Below are positions 44,068-55,301 of a stretch of DNA of 64,000 nucleotides, piece by piece. Position 1 is the stretch's first letter; each line of letters begins with the position of its first letter. The notes below the pieces were generated by a model. It saw only the letters and a program-made list of their open reading frames with translations. It was not told the origin of the DNA and ran no database searches. This DNA is from Watersipora subatra (taxonomy: Eukaryota; Bryozoa; Gymnolaemata; Cheilostomatida; Watersiporidae). The translations under genes were made by a program, and so were the position numbers. Where the stretch lies: the NCBI RefSeq assembly GCF_963576615.1, contig NC_088711.1, positions 35,638,121-35,702,120 of the forward strand, in the 5' to 3' direction.

Positions 44068-44473
44068 AAATGTGTCTGATATCAGTGAGAAAAATTATGA
44101 GTAGGCATTGACTACACAATACTATCAAAACGCTGTTTCCTGCTACTTACAGTAACTCTTACAAGTTTATGATAAGGAGTGTTTGTAAATCGTGTTCTAT
44201 GATTGTTTTTCACAAAATTCATTGTTGAAAACAATGATCCACATAGGTAAATTGAGGCAAAGCGAGTAAGTAGTCGTCTAGCTAAACTGATAGTTATTGG
44301 ATACTTTTCTAAGCTTCCAGGTGATGACCAGAAAATTTACAAAAAAAGCTTTTTAAGCAAATTTTTACAATAAATATTTCAAAGATTTTTTTGACAGCCA
44401 ACTTGAAAGATCCACTAAAAAGGCTAGAAATATCCAGTTCTAAATCCATCATTTGGCCATAGCTGCTCTATAT

Positions 44474-45559
44474 CTTTGATATATGGCTCTGCTGTCTAGC
44501 TTTGCTATAGAGCTGTGCTATAGAACTTTGCTATATAGCTTTGCTTAATAATTTACATTGTTTCAGTGAATTTTCAAAGTGTGTTAGCCAGCTTTCACAG
44601 GCCATATGATTGGCAAAAATCTTTAGCTGAAAGATCATGAATTTTTATTAATTTCTATCGTATAACAGTATAGTAATATTGTTATGTGATTAGAAATGGG
44701 GTACAATTTTGAGTGACAACAGTTACAGCAGGCTTATATGCTATTAAAACGCAGCAGGATTAGTGCCATGTATATGTAGCAAGGTTTTTAAGTACAGCAA
44801 TATTGGTTCCATTGCATAATGTTTGAGCCACTACTCTGAACACAGGCTATGCCCATGGACTGAAAATCCGGTGTGCAGAGTTGGACTGCAATTGGCCAAG
44901 TCTTTCTGATCATCCATAACATGGGTGAGCAACATGGCAACTTTCAGATGGTAATTTGATAAAAGACTACCATCACCTATGTCCTATAACTTTAAACGAC
45001 CAGTGCAGGCGAAAGAATGTTTACCTCCCTATATCACCATTTCTCGCAATGTCAATTCTCATAGCCTGAGTTATCAGATATTGCTTAATTTTAGAAATTT
45101 ATGGAAATTGGAAGAAATTTGATTTTGTCCAGTTATTGCAATGACTGTACTATTCACCTTTACTTCTCCTTGAGTGCAAATAAACAGGAATAAGTATACA
45201 TAGAAAAATAAAATAACATTAGCATGATAATAACAGTTTATGGTTACACAACTCCTTTAGTGAGAGGCTTGGCATTGATGGCATCCATAACTTGAGTGTA
45301 CCATGGCGGAATGTCTGTAGCGGAAATGAAGAATGTCGTTGATGTGCTCATCTATGAGCTTTGTTCTGTATTTATTTTTTTTACATAATGCGGTCGAGAG
45401 AAAAGTTGTTCACACTTGTACGTACTGCCGAACAGGCTCATGATTCATGCCGCCAATGCCTTCAGTTGTAGGCATTTCAGTCAGAAGCATAAAATAGGCA
45501 TGAGTGAAATCTTGGCCAGGGTTAAACAGTTTAGATGAGATCATCTCTAAGATTAATCA
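44474..45559. other. no gene recognised
   Basis: A short run of GCTATAGA.. / TTTGCTATA repeats follows the hAT target site (44480-44545). The rest is unassigned; 45240-45560 may be the tail of the transposase relic. Confidence 0.4.
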
Positions 45560-46620
45560 TTTCTAGTTGTAGATGAGGTGGAATGTTTTTACAATTAGCA
45601 CCGCTGAGAACAGACAGAGCTCTCTTTTTGTATTCTTTAAGTCATGAAATCTGGATTCAAGTTCTCGCTTTAAATTACACACAACATCAGCGTACCTTTC
45701 TAGCTAGGGTTCACTTGACCGATCACATAGCGTTGGAAAGCTTTGTACATCAACGTTGTCCTCTCTCAACTGATTCCCACATGTCAAGACGACCATGAAA
45801 ACCCCCAACAGCATGATATATGTCACGAATTAGCTGGTTTTCACCATGCAAGTTAGTGTTGAGTTGTGCATCATATTCTCAAGAAAGGCAAAGTCATCCA
45901 ACAATTAAACACGATAAAACTCAGGCATCTGTTTCTTTTGCAATCTATGCAATTCTATTATCTCAGTTTGTAGGTTGAAAGCTCGGAGTAACATCTCTTC
46001 CTTTGATAACCTGTGTACTTTAGCAAAATGTAGAACATCTTCAAATTCTGATTGATATCATTGAGAAACTGGCGAAACTGACGATTTCTCAAGCCTTTTT
46101 GTCACAGATAGATGACAACATATTTGATAACACTTACAACATGATCCAGTTTTATTCCTTTAGCAGCCAGGTTTTGCTGATGTAGAAAATGCAATGGAAT
46201 TGTAAGGGAAGTGGATTAATCCCATCTTTCAAGAGTTCATCGAATAGCAAACTGCCAAAACCACTGACACGGCCAATCATAGTAGATGCTCTATCTGTTG
46301 CTATAAAACATAATTTGCTGCGAACAGGATTGTTCTGCTCTACCACCGTTTGTATTTCAGCCAACACATATTTTCCAGTTGTATGACCATGCATGTTGCA
46401 CAGAGCAAGCAAATCTTCAGTAATAGAGAGCTTTTTTGTCTACGCAAATAAATGCAGCTAACTGGCTGTGCATGTATCTGTTGCATCTGTCATTTGATTG
46501 AGTGCAGTGGAATATGCTGTAAAACCTGGCAATTTATCTTGTAGCTGTCGCTACATATCTCGACTCAAAACGTCAGTTCAACGAGTTACTGTATGACGAG
46601 AGAGGGGTAAACCTAAAAAG
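45560..46620 (-). pseudogene. broken hAT-type transposase (ZMYM/GTF2I-repeat-containing-like)
   Basis: On the minus strand 46412-46152 reads LCFIATDRASTMIGRVSGFG and LQFHCIFYISKTWLL. This matches the TDGAxxMxGxxSGxxxxxK and HCxxHR blocks of hAT transposase-derived proteins. Upstream, FTAYSTALNQMTDATDTC (near 46500) fits the catalytic-domain entry, and downstream LIRDIYHAVGGFHGRLDMWE (near 45800) fits the C-terminal half. At least four frameshifts or stops separate these. Confidence 0.7.
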
Positions 46621-46856
46621 CCTTTCAAAGTTTTATTGGTTTTTCATCAGATCATACGGTATAACGTGTTACATTTTTTGATAAAATCTACCAACATTTG
46701 GTGCAATAACATTATCAAGTCAAAAAGAAGAGAGACACTTGCTGTTGGAGCTTTGCCTAAAACACTATTTACTACAAAGGGTTGTTTTACAGCTAAATAA
46801 TTTGTAAGGTTTCACATATAATTGAGCCCTGATGCTATCAAAAGTTAAATGCATTG

Positions 46857-46880
46857 ATAATAATAATAATAATAATAATT
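46857..46880. repeat. (AAT)n microsatellite
   Basis: ATAATAATAATAATAATAAT. Confidence 0.9.
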
Positions 46881-47000
46881 GTCAAGTTTGCACCTAAATA
46901 TTTATACAACTTTTTCTCAATATGTTATTATTAAAAAGTATTGAATGTTGTGATTATTTGGTAAATATCGTTGCTGTAACCAGTTCTTGAAATACTGTAC

Positions 47001-47226
47001 CTGTAAGGAATTGTGATCTGGTTGGTCTGCAAGTTGGCCCTACATAATAATTCTCCAGTCTCACATCACTAGTTGTTAAAGCATCAATGCTTGGTGTTGG
47101 AATGTCTCCGTTGCCATGGTAACTGACATCATTAAATGCAGAGTCATCAGCCATGATAAACATAATGTGCGGTTTTGGAGTTTACCCTGACAGCTCCGGC
47201 AACACAAGGCTCAATAGAGCCGCAGC
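47001..47226 (-). pseudogene. sulfatase (arylsulfatase B-like) exon with an in-frame stop
   Basis: The acceptor is CTGTTTTAG and the donor ACAG then GTACAG. It is open as AAALLSLVLPELSG, which looks like a signal-peptide end, then TAA (47182-47184), then TPKPHIMFIMADDSAFNDVS, IPTPSIDALTTSDVRLENYY and GPTCRPTRSQFLTG. The family has HIIFIxADDxGxND and the CxPSR site whose Cys is converted to formylglycine. Here the site is CRPTR (Ser to Thr) and the catalytic Asp pair is kept. The stop and the lack of neighbouring sulfatase exons suggest a decayed copy. An alternative is that translation starts at the later ATG. Confidence 0.75.
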
Positions 47227-47229
47227 CTA

Positions 47230-48776
47230 AAACAGAGCTGCAGTTTATAGCAAAGTAAAAGTTAAAAAGTACATTTAAAACTAGCAAAGCAAAGTTACAA
47301 ATAACAAAAACACATACATTGTACAATATAAACTAGTAAAAAGTTGTGTGCTCCTATATGGAAGTTATGTTCTCATTGATTGTTAAAGTCTAAGAAATAA
47401 TCGTTACGCAGACCTTTTAAAATACTTTATTGGCTATAAATACATTTCAAACAGAAATGTTTTTTAGATTATACCATAGTAGAACCATAACTTGTCTTTG
47501 TCTATAGCACGATATAGTCAATACTAACAATTATATCAAACCAGTTAATGCTTGCTTGTTTGATTATCTTTTACAATGATTGTCAGAAAGGTAGGCAGGC
47601 AGGTTTTATATTTAATGACAGGTGTGTTAGAATTTGTTTTTTAATATTAGTTGTTCTTTAGCTTTACTGCTTCAAACATAACTTATTCTGAGGCATTTTG
47701 CTAGCATTAGAACATACAAAGAAATATGTTATCTAGTAATACAAGTCTATGAAATCGCCGTTTCTTAAAAAGTGGTCTCTGACAAGCCTAACGTTAGTCG
47801 AAAACAGTGTCATATGTAAACAATTGCTTCTCGTAGAAGTAATGATTCTACTGGAGTTACCACTGTGTAAAAATTCGTAGTAGCAATAACCAGAAAAATA
47901 TGTGACAGCTTTTTATTGAGTATATTATTTTGCATAGGAAAGAAGTGGAACTGTTGTAGTGTTAAGTGAAGCCTCAATTGCTATTAAAATTTTAGACCAA
48001 AATGATGAATAGTGGCCAGGAAAGCATCAAAGATCTGAAACTTGCACATGTACTAATAATTGCATTGTTAATTCTTCAACTTCAATATAAGATGTATAAA
48101 ATGTAACGTATAATATTTTTCAATTTTTGCATAAATTGTATATATTAAGATTATTCAAGTACTACCAAAGGACCACTAGATATTCTCAGATTCTATGTTG
48201 GCTGCAAAGATCTTGCTACTATCCCTCTCATAATTGTTTTGGACAACTGGTACAGACAAAGCTTTTTATAATTCACCATTTACTTCTGTCTTTTGCCTGC
48301 AGCAACCAAGGCTGTCCTGTTATGTCTGTGCAGTCCGTTTTCTATATATAGCAGGCGTGACTGGTTTCGTATAAATGCGCTGTCCATTCATCAAATAATG
48401 AGTTTGAGTATATGTTATTGTTGGTCATCATTTAATCATACACAGCAATTTGATGACGTGAACTTTGACGTCAAAAAATAAATTCAGGTACAGTACGCAT
48501 TGAACTACGTACATATCTCAAATTCATAGGAAGGAGATCACACCTAGTTTAGGGTAGTTACGACGTAGCTTCTGTTTATGTCGACTTCTTGCATTCTCTC
48601 ATTTTGGTATGTGTAACTCTCCATCTACATGTAGCTGAGCTACCCAAAGTCAAGGTCATAGAAAGAGGGCAGGTTGGAAGAGCTGCAATATCGTAAATAA
48701 ACTTCACAGGGTAATCTCAGTGCTAAACCGGCATCAGATGATGCTGGTAACATACTGTTAAAATATAAAGAATTAC
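47230..48776. other. no gene recognised
   Basis: AT-rich, with short spurious frames and no splice-supported coding. Confidence 0.5.
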
Positions 48777-49020
48777 TAGTGCTATGTGACCAGAAGATGT
48801 ACTACTACTAGTGCTATGTGACCAGAGGATGTACTACTACTAGTGCTATGTGACCAGAGGATGTACTACTACTAGTGCTATGTGACCAGAGGATGTACTA
48901 CTACTAGTGCTATGTGACCAGAGGATGTACTACTACTAGTGCTATGTGACCATAGGATGTACTACTACTAGTGCTATGTGACCAGAGGATGTACTACTAC
49001 TAGTGCTATGTGACCAGAGG
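48777..49020. repeat. 32-bp minisatellite, about 7.5 units
   Basis: The unit is AGTGCTATGTGACCAGAGGA+TGTACTACTACT, nearly perfect. Confidence 0.95.
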
Positions 49021-49083
49021 GTAAACCAAACTCTTGAAGATTGAGTATGAGGTTTACTTAGCTTATTGCAAGCAGAGCCTGTG

Positions 49084-49962
49084 CACAAACATGGCACAGC
49101 AACATGGCACAGCAACACGGCACAGCAATGTGGCACAGTAACATGGCACAGCAACATGGCACAGCAACGTGGCTCAGCAACGTGGCACAGCAACGTGGCA
49201 CAGTAACATGGTACAGTAACATGGCACAGTAACATGGTACAGCAACATGGCACAGCAACATGGTATAGGAACATGGCACAGCAACATGGCCCAGCAATGT
49301 GGCATACCAACATGGCACAGCAACGTGGCGCAGCAACGTGGCGCAGCAACGTGGCATGGTAAAGTGGCACAGCAACGTAGCACAACAATGTGGCACAGTA
49401 ACATGGCCCAGCAACATGGCACAACAACATGGCACAGAAACGTGGCACAGCAACATGGCACAGTAACATGTTACAGCAACATGTACAGCAATTTGGCACA
49501 GCAACATGGCACAGTAACACGGCACAGCAACATGGTACAGGAACATGGCACAGCAACGTGGCACAACAACATGGCACAGAAACGTGGCACAGCAACATGG
49601 CACAGTAACATGTTACAGCAACATGGTACAGGAACATGGCAAAGGAACACGGCACAGTAACATGGTACAGCAACATGGTACAGCAATGTGGCACAGCAAC
49701 TTGGCACAGCAACATGGTACAACAACATGGTACAGCAACATGCACAGCAACACGGCACAGTAACATGGCACAGCAACATGGTACAGTAACATGGCACAGC
49801 AACATGGCACAGCAACTTGGCACAGCAACATGGTACAGCAACATGGTACAGCAATGTGGCACAGCAACATGGTACAGTAACATGGCACAGTAACATGGTA
49901 CAGCAACATGACACAGCAACATGGCACAGCAACATTGCACAACAACATGGTACAGCAACAGT
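49084..49962. repeat. 13-bp minisatellite, about 67 units
   Basis: The unit is CACAGCAACATGG, with frequent AGTAACATGG and AACGTGG variants. Thirteen bp cycles through all frames without stops, so both strands show long Cys-rich or Gln/His-rich artefactual frames up to 343 codons. Confidence 0.95.
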
Positions 49963-50914
49963 GACTCTGTCATCTTGGCTAAACATGTCTGAGCTTTGTA
50001 TTAAAGAACTACATATGTTAGAGCTCTGTGGCAAGGGTACCTCAGCAACTGGGAACACACCCAGTTTCATAGTGTAATTTAAGGTTGAATGTTATCTCAG
50101 TGACCACCTGTAGCCTTTTGTAGGAATTGAACCCAAACTAGTTGTTTGCATGTCAAGCTGTCTGGACCATTACGCTGACGCTGCTCTCCAGATTATAAGC
50201 ATAAAGCAAAGATAGAATCCTTCTCAAGCAGCATACCTATTGATGCGCTGCACAGATTTTTATCTCTATCTACAGCTCCACCTAGTGGGTGAACAGAATG
50301 CTGGTATGGGCAGAAATTTGAGTGGACATGAGCTGATTGCAGCAAGAATTATAACTATTAATTGAAACACCCTTGATTACTTGTTGAACACAAAAGCAAA
50401 AGAATTTATAAAAATTTCATAAGCATTACGCCTGCACTATGACCTCCTTTTTGACACACTCTCCTTGTACGCAGTAGTCTGAAGGTTTTTGCATAGCTAC
50501 TGGTATGATGACTATGTTTGGATAATGGGATTTACTATGGCTGTAAAGCTATCAAACTTGGTGTACATGTACGACAATTTCTTACTTTTTTAAATTTATA
50601 TAACATACAGCGAATGTTATACTATTATCTGCAGCAGCTGACATGGCGATGTTCTTTGCAGTTATGGATGTCTGTGATAAGCTCTCCATCATCTTCTCAG
50701 AGTATAAAAATAATAGCATAGACCATATATATATATATATATATATAAATATTTTATATCAACTACCACAAACAAGTCCTAAACTTACTTTCTTAACAAT
50801 AATAAAAGCCATGAACTCTATAAATATATAGTTTTAAACAAAATATGTAAACTTATTTTAAAGCATTCGTATAGATTTTACTTTTAGAAATCAAACATAA
50901 CCTATACTACAATC
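49963..50914. other. intergenic
   Basis: Contains one tRNA-related SINE (next entry) and a (TA)n tract near 50728-50748. No gene was recognised. Confidence 0.45.
50095..50190 (-). repeat. tRNA-related SINE fragment of a second type
   Basis: On the minus strand CAGCGTAATGG matches the A box at 10 of 11 positions, and GTTCAATTC matches the B box fully, about 45 bp apart. No folded acceptor stem was seen, so it is not a functional tRNA gene. Confidence 0.5.
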
Positions 50915-51133
50915 TCTACTATAATAAAAGCCATGTCCGTCTGTCTAAATACACAGTAAAGAGCGTAAAAAAAAGATTGCCCCATATGGGAGTTGAACCC
51001 AGATATTCAGCTTCCCAGTCACATAAGCTACCATCAGCACCACTCGACCATACTACCACATTGCGGAATAATTGCGCACATATTTATTACACATAATGAT
51101 CTCTCACGGCGCACGAGACTACCAACGTACTAG
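50915..51133 (-). repeat. tRNA-cored dispersed repeat, most complete copy (copy 8)
   Basis: Element sense is minus. It starts ACTAGTACGTTGGTAGTCTC after the CTAG end (51133, then T). The A box TGGTCGAGTGG (51040-51050) and B box GTTCAACTC (50990-50998) are both perfect. TTTTTTTT (50968-50976) follows the core, then a tail with AGACAGACGGACATGG, ending TTATTATAGTAGA (50915). This copy defines the family layout: end module, A box, B box, T run, tail. Confidence 0.75.
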
Positions 51134-51143
51134 TATTTATAAT

Positions 51144-51401
51144 ATTACGAGTTGTGTCCATCTGTCTGAAATGACAGTTGGATGTTGGGAAAAATATTGC
51201 ATCATATCGGATTTGGAGTTTGGTAGACGACGCTCCAACACCTGAGCAAATCAACTACCCTTGGAGGTTAGGTTTGGTAGATGACGCTCCAACACCTGAG
51301 CAAATCAACTACCCTTGGAGGTTAGGTTTTTGGAATAATGGTACATACAGTTGTTATGTCTGATGATCTCTTACAGTACACTGAACTGCCATGGTGCTAG
51401 T
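51144..51401 (-). repeat. tRNA-cored dispersed repeat, copy 9, with an internal 54-bp duplication
   Basis: The tail (GTGTCCATCTGTCTGAAATG) and end module (TGATGATCTCTTACAGTACA, AACTGCCATGGTGCTAG) are present. The core is replaced by two tandem 54-bp copies containing GACGCTCCAACACCTGAGCA. Confidence 0.65.
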
Positions 51402-51405
51402 CTCA

Positions 51406-51652
51406 AATAATAAGGGCCGTGTCTGTCCGTCCATCTGTTCGTCCATCTGTTTGTCCAAAGCCACGAATGGAGGTTGAAAAAAAGATTTTGCCATGCTGAA
51501 TTAGAACTTCTGACATTCACTTAACAACCCAGCCCGCTGCGCTAGCTGTTCCCTCTTCATGGATTTTAGAGCAGTTATGCGCATACTTATTCTCTGTGCT
51601 TTATTGGCACTCCTGATGATCTCTCACAGCAGAGAAGACTGCCAGGGTACAG
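51406..51652 (-). repeat. tRNA-cored dispersed repeat, copy 10
   Basis: The tail has AATAATAAGGGCCGTGTCTG and the end module has TGATGATCTCTCACAGCAGA and GACTGCCAGGGTACAG. The core is diverged. It is the third consecutive copy in the same orientation. Confidence 0.62.
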
Positions 51653-51659
51653 GTTCTAA

Positions 51660-53285
51660 ATAATAAGAACATCATATCATAATTACAGAAATTAAGAAAA
51701 CTTTTCATAATTACGGGTAGCCGAAGTTAGTTTATTAAAGCTTCCTTTCTTCTGTCACAATGAGAAGTAAGCAGAAAAGGCTGTTGTTTACTTCAAATAA
51801 CCCAGTATTGAAGTAAACAACCAACTGATCAATACTCAGAATAAAATTTAATAGTCATATCTATCACAGCAAGGTGCAGAGCCATTCTAAAGGATACAAA
51901 TTAAAATGTAACATACCTTGAAAATCAGAGAACATGCAGGCCTAAATAATCATAACAAGTTTTTCAACCAGTTTTTCTAACCAGTTCTTCTTTTTCAATA
52001 CTACTGGAGCTGAAGATATGTATTTTCAGTGACATAAATGCAAAATTCAATTAGTACTATTTAGCTATTTTACATGGTAAAAAATGAAAAAATATGTCAG
52101 ATACTAGACTTCTATTCAATCTTCTCTGAGTTCCTACACCTTTTTTTATTGCTGTATGTGTATTTTAGCTGACACCTTTTCAGATACTTTTTGTGGCATG
52201 ACTATGTGTCATCTTTTTGCAAACCCCATTACTTAAAACCTTGACAGCTGATGACTTCATAGGGATATGTACGAAATCTCTTTTATTATTATTTGATCAA
52301 AATGAAAACAAATTATTATACATGTATTTTGATTTTCTGTTTGCTTCTTCACAGAGGATATTTTGAAATATAATATTTTTAGCCAGAAAAAGTTATTACA
52401 GATTGTTTCTGGCTTCTGAGAACTGTACAACGCTAGCTCCTAGGGGTTAGCTCTTAGGGTTATACTGTGGTGGTGCTCGTTTGAAATCTCACAGTAATTT
52501 AAGATTTGTAAACAGCTATAGTAGTGCAACTAGTGCAAAAAATGTAATTCAAATTATTAAATACTATAAAAAGAATCAAATTTTATAATATTCACTTTAG
52601 TTATCTTATTCATTGTGTTCATGTCATTATTTTTTAGATACATTCATCATTTTATTGTAGTTTTTTATACAGCCTATCAGCAATTTCCTGAGGCATTTGA
52701 TTGCTGGATGGCTGTTCCATATATAGTAAATTTCATTTTCTGTTATGCAATGTCTTTTTGTTGGCATCTTTTTCAAACACATTATTTTTTGATTTGAAAG
52801 AACATCTTCAAATCTACAACAAATAGTAATCAAATTTCATTACCACCATAATAGCCAGTATCAGTGCAAGCATTTGTGTGGTACCTGACAGAAATGAGCA
52901 TTATATATATTAATACTAATCACCTAAGTTATGAAGTGATTCAATTCCCTCTTCAATGCTCGATGCATAAAGGACTGTGGGCTGCATAGCTAGAAAAACA
53001 AAAACAGACGCTGTTCACTCTACTTCTTAATAAAATTTATTCATACAAAAAATGGGCATTATTGCTTTAACCCATTAGTAAAGCTAATGGAGTCCTTGCC
53101 AGCTTTACCAGTGTCGCAGCCTGCTAAGTACACCATATGCACATACATACAGTATATATATATTGAAAAATTAAATAGTTCACTTATCACTTAATTTTCC
53201 AATTTAATTTTCCAATTTAATTTTCCAATTTATACTGCTCCATCCTATGTTGAGCAATCTGGTTTTAGTTCCTAGTATGATACAT
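51660..53285. other. no gene recognised
   Basis: AT-rich. A small minus-strand splice-bounded frame at 52924-52989 was considered and rejected. There is a triple TTTTCCAATTTAA repeat at 53195-53230. Confidence 0.45.
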
Positions 53286-53300
53286 TTCAATATATATATG

Positions 53301-53358
<58 letters not shown>
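53286..53358. repeat. (TA)n with periodic TG interruptions
   Basis: TATATATGTATATATATA pattern. Confidence 0.9.
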
Positions 53359-53364
53359 AAAAAT

Positions 53365-53590
53365 TGTTTCCTCACCCCGGATACCCCGTATGGGTGGTAA
53401 ATTCTGCTCTAACTCGGGTCTCCTACCAGAGACCTGGGAGTTTGAGCACTCGCCTCAAGATCTTAGCTGTTCCCAATAGCGCACTTTTCTGCAACTCACC
53501 TGAGTTGATTGTTGTTGGTATTTGGGCAAGCCACATTTTATGCGCCGGTGTTATTGCGCCCAGTGCCCCAATGACTACTGGGATTACAGT
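53365..53590 (-). pseudogene. non-LTR retrotransposon C-terminal fragment
   Basis: The minus strand reads VRTTVIPVVIGALGAI, then ELQKSALLGTAKILRRVLKL. This matches the widespread LINE ORF2 ending V.VIPVVIGALG...LQK.ALLGTA.ILR.VL. The rest of the element is absent and (TA)n tracts flank it. Confidence 0.7.
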
Positions 53591-53751
53591 TGTTCTTACA
53601 TATATATATATATATATATAGAAACTGCGCTATCCTGCCCTGTACATAATGATATATATATAGAAACTGCGCTATCCTGCCCTGTATATGATGATATATA
53701 TAGATGTATATATATACATAAATATAGACGTCTATATACATATGTATAGAC

Positions 53752-53769
<18 letters not shown>

Positions 53770-53788
<19 letters not shown>

Positions 53789-53844
53789 ATTAAGAACTAT
53801 ATTGAGCACTCTCTTCTAGTGAACTGCAACCTTCTTCTTCATCA

Positions 53845-53892
<48 letters not shown>
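53770..53892. repeat. (TA)n tracts beside the Penelope-like element
   Basis: Two (TA)n runs, at 53756-53782 and 53847-53892, separated by a short unique stretch. Confidence 0.9.
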
Positions 53893-53901
<9 letters not shown>

Positions 53902-54049
53902 CTAATAAATTATTTGAAAGCAATACTTATCTTTTTTTTCCAGCTACTGTCAGTTTCATGATATTCTCATTCGTCAGGCTGTGTTGGAATAAACAAGATG
54001 GTGACTAATCTCTTCTTGGCTATTTTTCCCTCCCTTTTGTTCTTATTGT

Positions 54050-55267
54050 TTAATTTCTTCTTCTTCTGATTGGCTGTTGGTTAGTAGCTACAAAATGAGA
54101 GAGAAGATAATTTCTGGAATGACGACAGGTTGAGACTAATTCAGATTTTTTATTAAGTGTTGCTAAGTCAGGTCTATTAATGATGTAGTATTTTTCTGTC
54201 AAACATAGGTTGCATCTTTTGCTGGAGTTGTTGTAGGATTTTGTCTGTTTTAGTACAGTCCAGTCTAGTTTGTAGTTAATGTCTTGGTCTTTCAGTTTCC
54301 AAATGTGTTTGCTTAGTTCAGTTGCGTTTCGCTTGGTGCTGTTTTTGATACTAGTTTTGTGGTTACTATATCGTGTTTTAAAGTCAGTTTCACAAAGTCC
54401 TATGTATGATTCAGTAGTGTTGTTGTCTAGTCGTGTCACTTTGGCTTGGTATATCACACTTTTTTGCAGGCAGTTTTCATTAAGCGGGCATTCACTTTTG
54501 ACACGGCAGTTACAGTTTTTGTCATTTACTGGAGTTTCATTGCTTTTACCAAGGATTTTTTTGTTGTGTGCATCAATTTTATTCTTCATGTTGGGCATTG
54601 TGGAATAGCTGATTTTTACTGTGTTCTTGTTGAATATTTTGCCTAGTGGGTTCTTTTTGTCAAAGCATTTGTTTACAATTTTTAAGAATATTTTGCCAAT
54701 GTTAGTCTGTACATTGCTGTTATATGGTGGGTTGTACCATATTACTTTTCGTTGCCTGTTACGTTTTTTAGTTGTGGTTTCTGGTTTGTATTTTAGCCTG
54801 TACTTGTAGTTACTGTCATTTAGTGCTTGCTGGTATGGTGTTTTTGATTGCTCAAATATATGTTTGTTAGCAGAGAGTCGAGAGAGTCTTTTGTTGACAT
54901 TTTCTGGTAAGTTTTTAATGATGTTAGGGGGGTGGTTACTTTGGGCATGAACATATTGTATGTTGTTGTTGGGTTTAGTGTATGGGCTGTGTGTACCACT
55001 GTTTAGGTCTAGGGTTACATCTAAAAAATTGATGATTTTTTGGTTAGCTTCAATAGTGATTTTTAGTTTGTTCTGTTTGAATGTTTTGCATATTTGTTTC
55101 TTCATGTTTTCGATGCTGCGAGGTGTGCCATCGCAGATTGCAAGTCCGTCATCACGATAGAGTCCAGTGTTGCGTTTGAGTTCGTCTGGAAGTAAAGAAA
55201 GTAAGTAAGTCCCTACCAGTTCACAAGTCTCAGCTCCGTCATAGCTTCCCATAGTCACGTCGAACAT
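54050..55267 (-). CDS. Penelope-like reverse transcriptase C-terminus plus GIY-YIG endonuclease (5' truncated)
   Basis: 405 residues. The start MFDVTMGSYDGAE is inside the RT domain. The catalytic strand is GLYRDDGLAI (D39, D40). A linker follows, then a Cys-rich motif CNCRVKSECPLNENC (252-266). The GIY-YIG nuclease has VIYQAKV (271-277), ESYIGLCETDFKTRYSNHK (286-304) and LTEKYYII (356-363, Glu probably catalytic). It ends RRRRN. Complete elements have roughly twice this length, so the copy cannot encode a full RT. It would nick DNA and prime reverse transcription in an intact element. Confidence 0.9.
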   Translation of the reverse strand: MFDVTMGSYDGAETCELVGTYLLSLLPDELKRNTGLYRDDGLAICDGTPRSIENMKKQICKTFKQNKLKITIEANQKIINFLDVTLDLNSGTHSPYTKPNNNIQYVHAQSNHPPNIIKNLPENVNKRLSRLSANKHIFEQSKTPYQQALNDSNYKYRLKYKPETTTKKRNRQRKVIWYNPPYNSNVQTNIGKIFLKIVNKCFDKKNPLGKIFNKNTVKISYSTMPNMKNKIDAHNKKILGKSNETPVNDKNCNCRVKSECPLNENCLQKSVIYQAKVTRLDNNTTESYIGLCETDFKTRYSNHKTSIKNSTKRNATELSKHIWKLKDQDINYKLDWTVLKQTKSYNNSSKRCNLCLTEKYYIINRPDLATLNKKSELVSTCRHSRNYLLSHFVATNQQPIRRRRN

Positions 55268-55301
55268 GCTAGCATTGTCTTTTTTCCTCCAAGTTTCTGC
55301 A

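Larger units (their letters stand above)
42406..44465. mobile_element. hAT-like DNA transposon shell, TSD CTCTATAT
   Basis: The left end is CAGGGATGGCCAAATGAT and the right end, reverse complemented, is CAGCTATGGCCAAATGAT. The 8-bp duplication CTCTATAT is exact (42398-42405 and 44466-44473). An 8-bp TSD and CAGGG-type ends are hAT hallmarks. Most of the interior is occupied by a second element (42616-44067). The shell itself (about 600 bp) encodes nothing and is non-autonomous. Confidence 0.85.

Noticed and set aside
48942..50077. Several Cys-rich or His/Gln-rich ORFs up to 343 codons
   Set aside because: A 13-bp tandem repeat cycles all frames without stops. There is no start context, splice signal or domain.
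52924..52989. Minus-strand 66-bp splice-bounded frame (MQPTVLYASSIEEGIESLHN)
   Set aside because: Acceptor and donor are acceptable, but it is short, has no family match and has no partner exons nearby.
54279..55160. Hydrophobic plus-strand ORFs opposite the Penelope-like gene
   Set aside because: Antisense shadows of the reverse transcriptase/GIY-YIG frame.
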